A DNA stretch of 64,000 bases from Aquabacterium sp. OR-4 (GCF_025290835.2 NZ_JAOCQD020000004.1:186001-250000), one strand, 5' to 3'; positions 37,416 to 46,503 are shown, counted from the stretch's first letter. Numbers and translations: made by a program. Notes: a model not told the origin generated them from the letters alone.

Positions 37416-38828
37416 CTAGGGTTTGGGGGTGGCGGTGGGGGGGCCGGGCTCGGCGTCTTGGGCCGGGGTGGCGGCCTGGGCCAGCAAGGCGCAGGCCTGG
37501 CGGGTGTCTACCTGGGCGCCCAGGTGGCGCAGCAGGTGCATCAGGCCCAGCCAGGCGCGGTCCCACGACATCAGCTCGGCCGACATGGCCTGCACATGCC
37601 GCGCCAGACCGGCCTGGCGCTGGGCGTCCAGGCGGGGCGGCGTTGACTTGCTGGCAAAGTCGAAAACACCGCCGGTGAGCGGCTCGGTGGCCCAGTCGAG
37701 CAGCACGGTCACGGCGGGCAGCACGCAGCGCTCAAAGTCGGCCAGGCCCAGGCCGGGCGCCGCCAGGCGCAGGTGCTGGTAGGTGTGGCGCAGCGTGGCC
37801 GCATCGGCGCGCGGGGGGCCGATCCACTGCGTCCACAGGCGGGCCAGGCCGTGCGTGAAGTGGCGTGGCAGCACCTGGGTGCAGCCAAAGTCGAGCAGGC
37901 CCACGCGGCCGTCGGGCAGAAACAGCACGTTGCCCGGGTGCAGGTCGGCATGGGTGCGGCCCAGTTGCAGGGCACCGTGCAGCAAGCCGTCCCACAGGGC
38001 CTGGCCCTGGCGGTTGCGCACGGCGGCTGGCGGCTGCTGCGCGCACCAGGCCTGCACGTGCTGGCCCTGCAGCAGCTCTTGCGTGAGCACGGTGCGGCGT
38101 GAGTGGCTGGCAAAAACCTGGGGCACCACGATGTCGGCATGCAGCGGGTGCGCGGCAAACCAGCGCTGGGCCTCGGCCTCGTGCTCGTAGTCCACCTCTT
38201 CGCGCAGCTGGCGGCTGATCTCGGCCAGGATGCGGTCTACCACCGTGCTATCAGGCAGGGTGAGCAGGCGCTGGCCCAGGGTGTTGAGCGTGCCGCGCAG
38301 CAGGCTCAGATCGGTGTCCAGCGTGGCGGCGATGCCGGGGTATTGCACCTTCACGGCCACGGCGCGCCCGTCGTGCATCACGGCGCGGTGCACCTGGCCC
38401 AGGCTGGCCGCGGCAAAGGCCGTGGGCTCGAAGTGGCTGAACAGCGCCTCGGGCTCGCAGCCAAAGGCCTGGCGAAACACCTTGCCCACCAGCGCACGGT
38501 TCAGCGCCGGGGCCTGGTGGGTGGCGCGGGCCAGCTCGGCGCGCACGCCGGGGGGCAGAAAGTCGGCGTCCATGCTGAGCACCTGCGCGGCCTTCAGCGC
38601 GGTGCCGCGCAACTGGCCCATGGCGCCCATCAGGATGCGGCCAATCTCGGCCTCGTGCGCCTGGCGGGCGGCCGTGGCGGCGGGGGTGTCGGCGTGGGCG
38701 CCATCGCTGTTGCCATCGCTGCGCAGGCGGTGGCGCAGCGTGGCCAGGCCCACCCGGGTGGAGGCCAGGCCGGCAATGGCCGTGCGCGCCAGCTTGCCGG
38801 TGCGCGGCGGGCGGGCGGAGGTGCTCAC
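37416..38828 (-). CDS. AarF/ABC1/UbiB family kinase-like protein
   Basis: 470 residues from a GTG that overlaps the tetR stop (GTGA). Family motifs: the A-rich KxGQ-type helix RGTALKAAQVLSMD near 75, AAASLGQVHRAVM and VAVKVQYPG near 140-160, the EVDYEHEA segment near 213 and HADLHPGNVLF with VGLLDFGC near 300. Atypical kinases of this family support ubiquinone synthesis or lipid metabolism. The gene is controlled with its TetR regulator. Confidence 0.85.
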   Translation of the reverse strand: MSTSARPPRTGKLARTAIAGLASTRVGLATLRHRLRSDGNSDGAHADTPAATAARQAHEAEIGRILMGAMGQLRGTALKAAQVLSMDADFLPPGVRAELARATHQAPALNRALVGKVFRQAFGCEPEALFSHFEPTAFAAASLGQVHRAVMHDGRAVAVKVQYPGIAATLDTDLSLLRGTLNTLGQRLLTLPDSTVVDRILAEISRQLREEVDYEHEAEAQRWFAAHPLHADIVVPQVFASHSRRTVLTQELLQGQHVQAWCAQQPPAAVRNRQGQALWDGLLHGALQLGRTHADLHPGNVLFLPDGRVGLLDFGCTQVLPRHFTHGLARLWTQWIGPPRADAATLRHTYQHLRLAAPGLGLADFERCVLPAVTVLLDWATEPLTGGVFDFASKSTPPRLDAQRQAGLARHVQAMSAELMSWDRAWLGLMHLLRHLGAQVDTRQACALLAQAATPAQDAEPGPPTATPKP

Positions 38829-39715
38829 TTCGCCTTCCTGGTGGGTCTGGCCGTGCTGGCCGTGCTGGCCGTGCTGGCCGTGCTGGCCGTGCTGGCCGTG
38901 TTGGCCGTACTTGGCGTGCCGGAGGCGCTGGCCGTGTTGCTGGCGCTGGCGCGGCGCCGGGCAGGCTTGGCCGGCCGGGGTTCGGGCGGCGCCGCGGGCT
39001 CGGGCGCTGGATCGGGCCCGGGCGCCGGGCCGGCATCGGCACGGGCCTGCATCACCCGCGCCATCTGGCTGCGCACGAAAAACAGCGCCAGCTGCACCAG
39101 CCGGTCGGGCAGGCCCGACTTGAGCGCGGCCACCAGGATGCCCAGGGTCTGATCCACAAAGCGCGGCGTGTCGGCGGCGCCGGGTGAGCGGTCATGCAGC
39201 CACCAGGCCACCACGCCCACGGCATAGTCGCCATACAGGCCGCTGAGCAGGCGCAGGAAATCGCTTGGCGCGATCTCGCCGCTGGCCACGGCGTGCTCCA
39301 GGTCGGCCAGCACCTGCTCACGCAAGGTCTGCTTGGCCTGCAGCTGATCGCCCAGCAGCAGCAGCGGCGCGCGCGCCATCAGTGCACGCGCCTGCAGCAC
39401 AAAGGCGCGCTCGGGCTCCAGGCGCTCCAGGATGGCGTCGGTCAGGCGCTGCAGGCGGTCTTGCAGCGGGTAGTCGGCAAAGCCGGGCGTGGCGCGCGTG
39501 GCCCTCACGGCATCGGCGGCCACCAGATCGAAGTAGCCCAGCACCAGCCGGTCCTTGCTGGGAAAGTACTTGTAGATGGTGGCGTCGCCCACGCTGGCGG
39601 CCCAGGCGATGTCCTTCATCGTCACGGCCTCGTAGCCGCGCTCGCTCATCAGCGTCACGGCCGCGCGCACGATGCGCGTGCGGGTCTCGTCTTGCTGGGC
39701 CTTGCTGGTCTTCAT
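38825..39715 (-). CDS. TetR-family regulator with repeat-rich tail
   Basis: 296 residues. HTH at the N-terminus: TRTRIVRAAVTLMSERGYEA and MKDIAWAASVGDATIYKYF. The ligand domain ends near 225. The last 70 residues are low complexity, with a run of Ala-Ser-Thr triplets produced by a 9-bp repeat. It is probably the repressor of its own operon and perhaps of the divergent Nudix gene. Confidence 0.85.
   Translation of the reverse strand: MKTSKAQQDETRTRIVRAAVTLMSERGYEAVTMKDIAWAASVGDATIYKYFPSKDRLVLGYFDLVAADAVRATRATPGFADYPLQDRLQRLTDAILERLEPERAFVLQARALMARAPLLLLGDQLQAKQTLREQVLADLEHAVASGEIAPSDFLRLLSGLYGDYAVGVVAWWLHDRSPGAADTPRFVDQTLGILVAALKSGLPDRLVQLALFFVRSQMARVMQARADAGPAPGPDPAPEPAAPPEPRPAKPARRRASASNTASASGTPSTANTASTASTASTASTASTARPTRKAK
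38847..38909. repeat. 9-bp tandem repeat (ctggccgtg) x7
   Basis: Six perfect and one altered copy, coding for the Ala-Ser-Thr tail of the TetR protein. Frame-neutral length variation is expected. Confidence 0.9.
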
Positions 39716-39841
39716 GCCGCCTCTGCGTGGTTAATGCGAACTGACTACACGTTAAGTCTTATATTTTTCGTCGTCAAGGATGGTTTCATCTCTTTGATCG
39801 AATGTCGGCGGGGCTGCGGCGGTGTCGCCCATACTGCGCAG
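39716..39841. promoter_or_regulatory. AT-rich divergent promoter region tetR/Nudix
   Basis: The only strongly AT-rich patch here (around 39740-39790). It holds GACT-N8-AGTC around 39743-39758, a possible TetR operator, and TATATTTTT-like DNA. I could not fix -35/-10 boxes. Confidence 0.35.
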
Positions 39842-40261
39842 ATGACTGCACACCTGGCTGAACTGCCCCGCGTCGGCGTGGGCATCCTCGTCATCCGTGA
39901 AGGCCGCGTGCTGCTGGGCCAGCGCCTGGGCGCGCATGGCGCGGGCACCTGGTCAGCCCCTGGCGGCCGGCTGGAATTTGCTGAAGACCTGCTGGCTTGC
40001 GCCCGCCGCGAGCTGGCCGAAGAAACCGGGCTCACGCTGGGCGCGGCGCGCATCGGCCCGGTGACCAGCAATGTGTTCGCCGAGGTGGGCCAGCACTACG
40101 TCACCGTGATCGTGCTGGCCCCGCACACGCAGGGCGAGCCACGCACGCTCGAGCCCGACAAGTGCGCCGGCTGGCAGTGGTTTGACTGGCAGGCGCTGCC
40201 GGCGCCGTTGTTTGCGCCGCTGCAGTCGCTGGTGGATCAGGGCTTTCAGCTTCCGGGCTGA
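39842..40261 (+). CDS. Nudix hydrolase
   Basis: 139 residues. The Nudix box is complete: GGRLEFAEDLLACARRELAE followed by ETGL (G-x5-E-x7-RE-x2-EE-x-G). The start ATG is in the AT-rich divergent region; a long upstream frame extension lies antisense to tetR and is not credible. Substrate unknown; close relatives hydrolyse dihydroneopterin triphosphate, ADP-ribose or oxidised nucleotides. Confidence 0.88.
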   Translation: MTAHLAELPRVGVGILVIREGRVLLGQRLGAHGAGTWSAPGGRLEFAEDLLACARRELAEETGLTLGAARIGPVTSNVFAEVGQHYVTVIVLAPHTQGEPRTLEPDKCAGWQWFDWQALPAPLFAPLQSLVDQGFQLPG

Positions 40262-40377
40262 GGGCTGAGGGCGGGGACCGAGGGCCGACCCTGCTGCGCA
40301 CCTAGGGCTCGCCAATACACGGCGCGCCGGCCAACATCGCCGCCCGCCACAACACAAGAACCGAGGACGCCCGCACC

Positions 40378-42630
40378 ATGGCCCATGCCAAGACGATTGC
40401 CCGCCCCGATGGCAGCACGCTCACGGTCTGGCCCGCCCCGGCCGGCGCCCCGGCCACCGCCGCCGCCCAGGCCCTGGGCCTGGCCAGCGGCGGCCCGGTG
40501 GTGTGGGTGGCGGGTGGCGACGATGCGCTGCCGCAGGCGCTGCAGGCCCGCATCACCCAGCTGCTGGCGCGCGGCCTGCTGCGGCCGCTGCGCGAGCACG
40601 TGGGCACGCCGCCCCTGCTGCTGGTGCGCGCCCAGGGCAGCGGCCTGCCCGCACTGCTGGGCCGCAGCGTGGCCGATGGCGCCGGGGTGCGGCTGCTGGG
40701 CGTGGCCCCGCAGGCCTTGATCGAGCTGCCCGCGGATGCCGCTGCGGGTGCCGCCGCCCTGCCGGCCGGCACCGGCCCGCGCCTGATGCCGGTGCCGGGC
40801 CTCAGCGACTTGCTGCTCACGCCGGGCAGCGCCTGGGGCGACGAGCTTGGCCAGGCCGTGGCGCTGGCCAGCCAGGTGGCCGCCGGCCCGCGTGTGCTGC
40901 TGCTGCTGATCGGCGGTGGCCCGGCGGCGCTGCCGCAGGTGCTGGCCGCCGTGCGCCAGGGCTGGCCGGTGCTGCTGGTGCAGGGCAGCGGCGGCCTGGC
41001 CGATGCGCTGCTGGCCCAGGCCGGCCGCGGTGCGGCCGATGGCGACGATCCGGCCGTGGCCGAGATCCTGGCCGATGGCAAGCTCGACTCGATCACCCTG
41101 GGCGACAAGGTGGCCGAGGCGGTGGATGCGCTGGCCCGTCGCGTGCGGCGCGACACCGGTGGCGACAGCGTGCTGCGCCAGGCCTGGCAGCGCTTTGCCA
41201 TCTTTGATCAGGCCGCGGCGCAGCAGCAGACCGGCTTCAACCGCATGCAGCGCGGCATTCTGGTGCTCGGCGTGGCGGTGGTGGCGCTGTCGGTGGGGCG
41301 CAAGCAGTGGCTGGCCCATCTGGACGAGCGGGCCCGCAAGATCGCCGAGGCCGCCAGCACCATCAGCGACAAGGCCGCCAGCGCGGCGCAGGCGCTGGCC
41401 CAGGCCGGCACCGAGGCCGCCTCGGCCGCCGCGGGCGTGGCCTCGAGCGCCGCCGTGGCCGCCGCCAGCGCGGCGCAGGCGGCATCGGCGGCGGTGCAAC
41501 CGGGGGCCAAGAACGGCTTCGACTCGGCGCTGTTTTTTCTGCTGGTGGCGCTGCCGATCACCGTGTCGGCGCTGGTGGCGCTGGACATCCGCTTTTCGCC
41601 CGGCAAGCGCTGGCTGCTGCTGCGCGCCGCCGCCGAGGGCATCAAGCGCGAGATCTACCGCTACCGCGCCATGCCGCACCCGGGCGCGGCGCCGGGCGAG
41701 CCCGAGAAGGCCCTGGCCAAGGCGGTGGAAGACATCACCCGCCGGCTGGCCCGCACCGAGGCCAATGCCCTGGCCATGCCGGCGTATGCCGGCGAGGTGC
41801 CGCCGCCTGGCGCCGTGGCCAGCGGCGACGACGGCCTGAGCCCGCTGGGCCCCGAGCGCTACCTGCACCTGCGCCTGCGTGCGCAGTGCGACTGGTACCG
41901 CCGCAAGACGGTGGCCTTTCATGCCAAGGCCAGCTGGTGCCAGGTGGCGGTGATCGTGGTGGGCGCGGTGGGCTCGCTGCTCACCGCTTTGTCGGGCAGC
42001 TTCGGCGACGGCATGGCCGACTGGGTGGCGGTGACGGCCGCGGTGTCGAGCGCGCTGCTGGCCTTTCTGGGCTTCAAGCAGTTCGAGAAGACGCTGGTGG
42101 GCTACAACCAGACCGCCACCGACCTCGAGAACCTGCAAGCCTGGTGGACGGCCCTGACCCACGAAGAACAGGCCGACACCGACAACATCGCCAAGCTGGT
42201 GAACCACACCGAGAAGGCCCTGGGCGACGAGCAGGACAGCTGGGCCCAGAGCATGACCAATGCGCTGGAAGACCTGCGCAAGGGCCAGGACCCGGGCTCG
42301 GCAGCGCGCGGGGCCGGCGGCGGGGGCGGTGATGGTGCGGGCGGTGGTAGTGCGGGCGGTGGCGGTGGCGGTGGCGGTGGAGCCGCTGCCGAAGCCGGCG
42401 CAGGCGCCGCCCGGCCGGGTGCCGTGGTCGTGGTCGGCGCCGGGCTCGTGGGCGCGACCGATGGCCTGGCGGATGCCAACATCCATGCGGACATCAGCGC
42501 TGACCTCGGTGCCGCCACCGGTGCCGACACCGGCGCGGCCGATCTGCCGCCTGGCGCCCAGCCACAGGACGCGCCCGCACCAGACGCCGATCCGGCCAGC
42601 GGGCAAGATCCCGCCAAACCCGGCACCTGA
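40378..42630 (+). CDS. SLOG (LSDAT-type) and SLATT/DUF4231 membrane protein
   Basis: 750 residues. N-terminal 250 residues look like the prokaryotic LSDAT/SLOG nucleotide-binding fold: ALGLASGGPVVWVAGGDDALPQ, then VLLLLIGGGPAALPQVL and PVLLVQGSGGLADALL. Two membrane helix pairs follow: about 293-310 and 383-404, then 522-540 and 549-567 inside a DUF4231/SLATT-like part (AQCDWYRRKTVAFHAKASW before it). A helical Ala/Ser stretch separates the pairs; a Gly-rich tail starts near 641. SLOG plus SLATT proteins have been predicted to be ligand-sensing, membrane-acting conflict systems. Here no partner gene is evident. Confidence 0.6.
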   Translation: MAHAKTIARPDGSTLTVWPAPAGAPATAAAQALGLASGGPVVWVAGGDDALPQALQARITQLLARGLLRPLREHVGTPPLLLVRAQGSGLPALLGRSVADGAGVRLLGVAPQALIELPADAAAGAAALPAGTGPRLMPVPGLSDLLLTPGSAWGDELGQAVALASQVAAGPRVLLLLIGGGPAALPQVLAAVRQGWPVLLVQGSGGLADALLAQAGRGAADGDDPAVAEILADGKLDSITLGDKVAEAVDALARRVRRDTGGDSVLRQAWQRFAIFDQAAAQQQTGFNRMQRGILVLGVAVVALSVGRKQWLAHLDERARKIAEAASTISDKAASAAQALAQAGTEAASAAAGVASSAAVAAASAAQAASAAVQPGAKNGFDSALFFLLVALPITVSALVALDIRFSPGKRWLLLRAAAEGIKREIYRYRAMPHPGAAPGEPEKALAKAVEDITRRLARTEANALAMPAYAGEVPPPGAVASGDDGLSPLGPERYLHLRLRAQCDWYRRKTVAFHAKASWCQVAVIVVGAVGSLLTALSGSFGDGMADWVAVTAAVSSALLAFLGFKQFEKTLVGYNQTATDLENLQAWWTALTHEEQADTDNIAKLVNHTEKALGDEQDSWAQSMTNALEDLRKGQDPGSAARGAGGGGGDGAGGGSAGGGGGGGGGAAAEAGAGAARPGAVVVVGAGLVGATDGLADANIHADISADLGAATGADTGAADLPPGAQPQDAPAPDADPASGQDPAKPGT

Positions 42631-42654
42631 GCCGCGCAGCAGCCAGAGGCTCCA

Positions 42655-42765
42655 GCGCTCACCAGGTGCGAAGGAACCGTCGCGAGCGGGCTCAGGGTGG
42701 TTCGAGCAACGCAGCCGTACACCCGTACGGCGAGTCGCGCAGGGCCGCCATGTGCCCGCGCAGCA
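42655..42765 (-). repeat. Intergenic hairpin element, family A, copy 2 (inverted)
   Basis: On the minus strand it runs CTGCTGCGC, CTCGCCGTACG-ggt-GTACGGCTGCG and GCTCGCGACGG. It lies between the convergent SLOG/SLATT and GST genes, the only copy outside the nif regions. Confidence 0.8.
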
Positions 42766-42782
42766 GGTTCATTCACAACTTG

Positions 42783-43454
42783 TCAGCGATAGCCCTCTTC
42801 GGCCAGCACCTGCCGCACCACCGGCTGCGCGCGCATGCGCTGCAGATGGGCCGCGCAGCGGGCGGGCAGGGGCAGGCCGGTCTTCTCGGCCCAGAACTCG
42901 GGGTAGAACAGCGCCGCGTCGGCCACGCCCCAGTGCGGGCCGAAGGCGAAGCCCTCGTGCTCGATGCCCGGGGGCAGGCGCGCGGCGATGCGCTCGAACG
43001 CCGCCGCCGCCATCTCGCGGCCCTGGGCCACCACGGCCTCGCGCCAGGCCGCGTGCAGGCCGGCCGCGGCCAGCGCATCGGCCATGGCCGGCGGCAGGTA
43101 GCGCTCGGGCGTGAACACGCGGGTGAAGGCCTGGCCGTGCAGGTGGCCCACCACGTCGGCCATCAGGCCGATGGCCTGGGCCTCGTCCACCGGGTCTTGC
43201 GGCAGCAGGCCGGCCTGGGGGTGGCGGCGCGCCAGCCACAGCGCAATGGCCTCGAACTCGCACAGCGCGCGGCCATCGTCGAGCACCAGGGTCGGGATGC
43301 TGCCCTTGGGGTTGATGGCCAGGTAGGCCGGCCCGCGGTGCTGGCCGGCAGGCAGGTTCAGCACATGCGCGGCAAAGGGCAGCGCCAGGCGCTCGAGCAG
43401 GATGTGGATGCCGGTGCTGCACGAGCCGGGCGTCATGTAGAGGGTCAGGGCCAT
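42783..43454 (-). CDS. Glutathione S-transferase family protein
   Basis: 223 residues. Thioredoxin-fold N-terminal domain with TLYMTPGSCSTGIHILLE (Ser/Cys at the active site), NPKGSIPTLVLDDG (cis-Pro) and CEFEAIALWLARRHP (the ES-like glutathione motif). Helical C-terminal domain follows, ending VVRQVLAEEGYR. Upstream extension of the frame is spurious. Confidence 0.85.
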   Translation of the reverse strand: MALTLYMTPGSCSTGIHILLERLALPFAAHVLNLPAGQHRGPAYLAINPKGSIPTLVLDDGRALCEFEAIALWLARRHPQAGLLPQDPVDEAQAIGLMADVVGHLHGQAFTRVFTPERYLPPAMADALAAAGLHAAWREAVVAQGREMAAAAFERIAARLPPGIEHEGFAFGPHWGVADAALFYPEFWAEKTGLPLPARCAAHLQRMRAQPVVRQVLAEEGYR

Positions 43455-43645
43455 GGCCTGCCGGTCAGCAAGAAGCATGCGGGCCGGGCGGGCCCGGGCC
43501 GGCATGGCATGGCGCCTGCAATCCGGGCCTCCACCGCGCCCTGCGCCCCTGGCCTGCGGGGGCGTTTGTCGGCTTGCCGACAAGGCGCCACGCGGGCCGC
43601 CCGCCCACCCGACTGCCCCACGGCACGACTGCCCGATTGCCCGTG

Positions 43646-44482
43646 ATGACCCCCTCGCTGCACACGCTGGCGCTGGCCCTGGCCCGGCGCGATCCACCCG
43701 CCCCCGGCAGCACGCGCCTGGCCGAGGCCGAGGCCTGGGCGGCCGACCAGGCGCGGCTGGCCGCGCTGGTGCCCACGCTGGCCATCGAGCGCGCCACGCC
43801 GGCCGAGCGCTGGGCCTGGCTGGCCGAGGCGCTGCGGCTGGAGCGACCCTCGCGCTACCTGCAGGTGCTGCGCGGCTGCGGCGGCCTGCGGCGCTGGCTG
43901 CCCGAGGTGGAGGCGCTGTTCGGCGTGCCGCAGCTCAGCGACGGGCCCGAGTGGATGGACGTGGGCGAGCACCAGCTGCGCGTGGTGGACGAAGCCGCCC
44001 GCACCGGCCAGCCACTGGCCGTGCGCTTTGCGGCGCTGATGCACAAGATCGGCAAGGGCGGCACGCCGCGCGAGATCTGGCCCTCGCACTACAAGCACGA
44101 GCAGCGCGGCCAGGCCCTGCTTGACGCGCTGGCCACGCGCCTGGCGGTGCCGGCCGACGCGCTGGCGCTGGCGCACCTGGCCATCGGCGAGGCCGACCGC
44201 ATCCACCGCGCCAGCGATGTGCGCGCCGGCGCCATGGCGGCCATGCTGCAGCGCCTGGCCGCACAGGCCCAGCCCGCGCGCTTCGAGGCCCTGCTGCAGG
44301 TGTGCACCTGCGACTTCGCGGCCTATCCCGGCCACGATGCGGCCAGCTATCCCAAGGCCCGCACCTGGCGGCGGGCGCTGCAGGCCAGCCTGGCCTGCCC
44401 GCTGGACGGGCTGGACGACGAGGCCGCGCTGCAGCGCCAGGCCGAGGCCATCGCCCAGGCGCTGGGGCCGGCGCTGCGTTAA
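43646..44482 (+). CDS. HD-domain protein like the C-terminal part of CCA-adding enzyme
   Basis: 278 residues. RFAALMHKIGKGGTPREIWP corresponds to the HD motif of bacterial Cca (RFAALxHDLGKG), but the Asp is Lys here, so the usual metal-binding HD pair is lost. Further His residues (SHYKHEQRG) remain. The nucleotidyltransferase head of Cca is absent. It may be a degenerate phosphohydrolase or RNA-binding protein. Alternative start GTG lies one codon upstream. Confidence 0.7.
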   Translation: MTPSLHTLALALARRDPPAPGSTRLAEAEAWAADQARLAALVPTLAIERATPAERWAWLAEALRLERPSRYLQVLRGCGGLRRWLPEVEALFGVPQLSDGPEWMDVGEHQLRVVDEAARTGQPLAVRFAALMHKIGKGGTPREIWPSHYKHEQRGQALLDALATRLAVPADALALAHLAIGEADRIHRASDVRAGAMAAMLQRLAAQAQPARFEALLQVCTCDFAAYPGHDAASYPKARTWRRALQASLACPLDGLDDEAALQRQAEAIAQALGPALR

Positions 44483-44523
44483 GGCCTGCTCACGCGGCCG
44501 CAGCGCAGCGCGCGGCCTGCGGG

Positions 44524-44760
44524 TCAGCCGCGGCCGATCTCGCCCACGCTGTCGCGCAGCTGGCGGGCCAGCGAGGGGTTGGTGTGCTCGTACTGCGCGG
44601 CCACCGACAGCAGGTGGGCCCGCGCACGCGATGCGCCCAGCGCGGTGAGGCCGCGCCACAGCACGCCGCCCCAGCGGGCAAACGACGAGCTGACGGCCGC
44701 CAGCGGGCCGTGTGAGGCACCGGCACGGGGGTAGGTGCCACTGGTCAGGGATGCGGACAT
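44524..44760 (-). CDS. Small basic protein, unknown
   Basis: 78 residues. GGAGATCACC precedes the ATG. The C-terminal half, AHLLSVAAQYEHTNPSLARQLRDSV, is an amphipathic helix. Not recognised. The stretch 44761-45041 upstream of it holds only an inverted TTGCG-TTGG-CGCAA repeat and a 9-bp tandem repeat. Confidence 0.5.
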   Translation of the reverse strand: MSASLTSGTYPRAGASHGPLAAVSSSFARWGGVLWRGLTALGASRARAHLLSVAAQYEHTNPSLARQLRDSVGEIGRG

Positions 44761-44982
44761 GGTGATCTCCGGTGAATGAACACGCACGGGGGCTGCGGGA
44801 TCGCCGCCTGGGCCGTCTCTAGCGTGCTGCAGCGCAGCATAGGGTAAACCCTTTGCGTTGGCGCAAGTCGCCGAATGACCTGGTGTGAGATACGGGAATC
44901 CTGCACGCTTGGCGCCGCACTGGCGGCTGACCGGGCAGGGCGCGACCAGCCCGCGGCAGCCGGAGAGGCGCCGGCCTAGCGG

Positions 44983-45036
44983 GCCGCCAAGGCCGCCAAG
45001 GCCGCCAAGGCCGCCATGGCCGCCATGGCCGCCATG
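44983..45036. repeat. 9-bp tandem repeat (gccgccaag) x6
   Basis: Three gccgccaag followed by three gccgccatg copies, intergenic. No stop or start of a reliable gene inside. Confidence 0.9.
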
Positions 45037-45041
45037 GCCGG

Positions 45042-45637
45042 GTGATAGGCTGCGGCGCACCGCGCCTGCCAGGCCCCTGCCCTGCCCCTGCCCCAACGCC
45101 CCGCCCCGATGCGCCACCACCCACCCTCCCCGTCACCCGGGCTCTGCGGCTGTTGGCGCTGATGGCCCTGGGCCTGGCCGCGCCGCTGCAGCCGGTGGTG
45201 GCGGGCAACGTGATCCACAAGTGCGTGGTCGACGGTGCGGTCACCTACCAGGGCGACCCCTGCCGGCCCAGGCAGGCGCAGGCCGCGCCCACGGCACAGC
45301 AGTTGAACGCCGAGCGGCAGAAGAAGCTGCGCCAGGCCGCCGCGGCGGCATCGGCAGAGGCAGCGCCGCCCGACACCGGGGCACCGGCCGCGCCGGCCGC
45401 AACCGCGCCACCTGCCCCACCCGCCCGTCCCGCCACGCCACCGATGGCCCCGCGGCCACCGGTGGCCGGCACCGGCCCGATGGCCACGGGCGCCGGCGCC
45501 TACCGCTGCGACGGCCGCCGCCGTGCAGCCAGATGCGCTCGTGCGCCGAGGCCACGTATTTCTTGAAGAACTGCCCAGGCGTGCAGATGGATGGCAACCA
45601 CGACGGCATCCCCTGCGAAACGCAGTGGTGCCGTTGA
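45042..45637 (+). pseudogene. Excalibur-domain exported protein, frameshifted
   Basis: The first frame codes a signal-like segment (ALRLLALMALGLAAPLQP), a DUF4124-like piece NVIHKCVVDGAVTYQGDPC and a Pro/Ala linker up to AGAYRCDGR. Then the frame fails, while the next frame continues CSQMRSCAEATYFLKNCPGV and MDGNHDGIPCETQWC, the Excalibur calcium-binding module. One missing base near 45520 explains this. Start is uncertain: the listed one is GTG. Confidence 0.65.
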
Positions 45638-45655
45638 CGCCCGGCCAGCCAGCGC

Positions 45656-46091
45656 TCAGGCCGTCACCGGCGTATCGAGCACCGCGCTGAGGTTCAGCGT
45701 GAGGTTGTTCTTGGTGGCGTCCACGAAGGGGCAGATGCCCTTGGCGCTGCAGCAGGTCGTCGGCATCCAGCTGGCTCAGGCTGCCGGCCATGTGCACGGT
45801 CAGCGTCAGCGCCATGCGGTAGGCGTCGTCCAGCGTGGTGAACATCGACAGCTCGGCCTCCACATAGCAGCCCTTCAGGCCGCTGTGCTGCTTGCGCGCG
45901 ATGTGGCGCACGCTTTGCTCGAAGCAGGCCGCAAAGGCGCCGGCCAGCAGCCGCTCGGGGTTGGGGCCGCCCTCAGCGCCGCCCGGCTCCCTGGGCACGG
46001 CCAGCTTGAGCTTGAAGCTGCCGTCCTCGCTCTGCAGGCTGCCGCTGCGGCCGCCCTGGGTGAGCATGTGGGCTTTGTAGACCAGATCCAT
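45656..46091 (-). pseudogene. OsmC/Ohr-family protein, frameshifted
   Basis: Residues 1-112 read well (MDLVYKAHMLTQGGRSGSLQ, AGAFAACFEQSVRHIARK with the first redox Cys, VHMAGSLSQLDADDLLQ). After LLQR the frame shifts; in another frame the expected ending KGICPFVDATKNNLTLNLSA then VLDTPVTA with the second Cys is intact. Two bases appear missing near 45745-45752. Intact OsmC would reduce organic hydroperoxides. It lies tail to tail with another frameshifted gene, 18 bases away. Confidence 0.75.
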
Positions 46092-46230
46092 GGGGTACTC
46101 CGATGCGTTGAAGAGTGGGGTAAACGCCGCCGCCTGCGGGGCCTTGTTGCGCCGTGCCGCAGCAGCGGGCGGCGGGCCATGCCCGGGGCCGGCGCGCCGC
46201 GGCCCGTGGCCTGCGGCCCGCGACCATCGC

Positions 46231-46479
46231 TCAGCGCGAGGTCTTCAACAGCTTGGCGCGCTCGGCCGGGCTGTAGTGGTTGAAGTGGCCGGCGCGGTCG
46301 GCCGCGCGGCGGTTCGACATGCGGATGGCCTCGATCTTGCCGGCCGGCGCCAGGCGCGAGACCAGGCGCTGCAACTGCGCGCTGCCGCAGTGCGGGCAGG
46401 CCGGCAGGTGGCTGCTGCTGCTGCGCACCAGCATCTCGAAATCGGCGTGCAGGTGGCAGTGGTAGTCGTGGATCGGCAT
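46231..46479 (-). CDS. FmdB-family zinc-ribbon-like protein
   Basis: 82 residues. MPIHDYHCHLHADFEMLV replaces the usual MPxYxYxCxxCG start: the second Cys is His. The second knuckle CPHCGS is normal. The C-terminal part IEAIRMSNRRAADRAGHFNH fits nif-linked relatives. Zinc binding by C, H, C, C is possible. Last gene of the minus-strand run from the truncated hemoglobin. Confidence 0.7.
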   Translation of the reverse strand: MPIHDYHCHLHADFEMLVRSSSSHLPACPHCGSAQLQRLVSRLAPAGKIEAIRMSNRRAADRAGHFNHYSPAERAKLLKTSR

Positions 46480-46503
46480 GCTGGGGCTCCAGGAAGATCG
46501 GGC

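Noticed and set aside
44983..45036. CRISPR-like array
   Set aside because: Units are nine bases without spacers; this is a simple tandem repeat.
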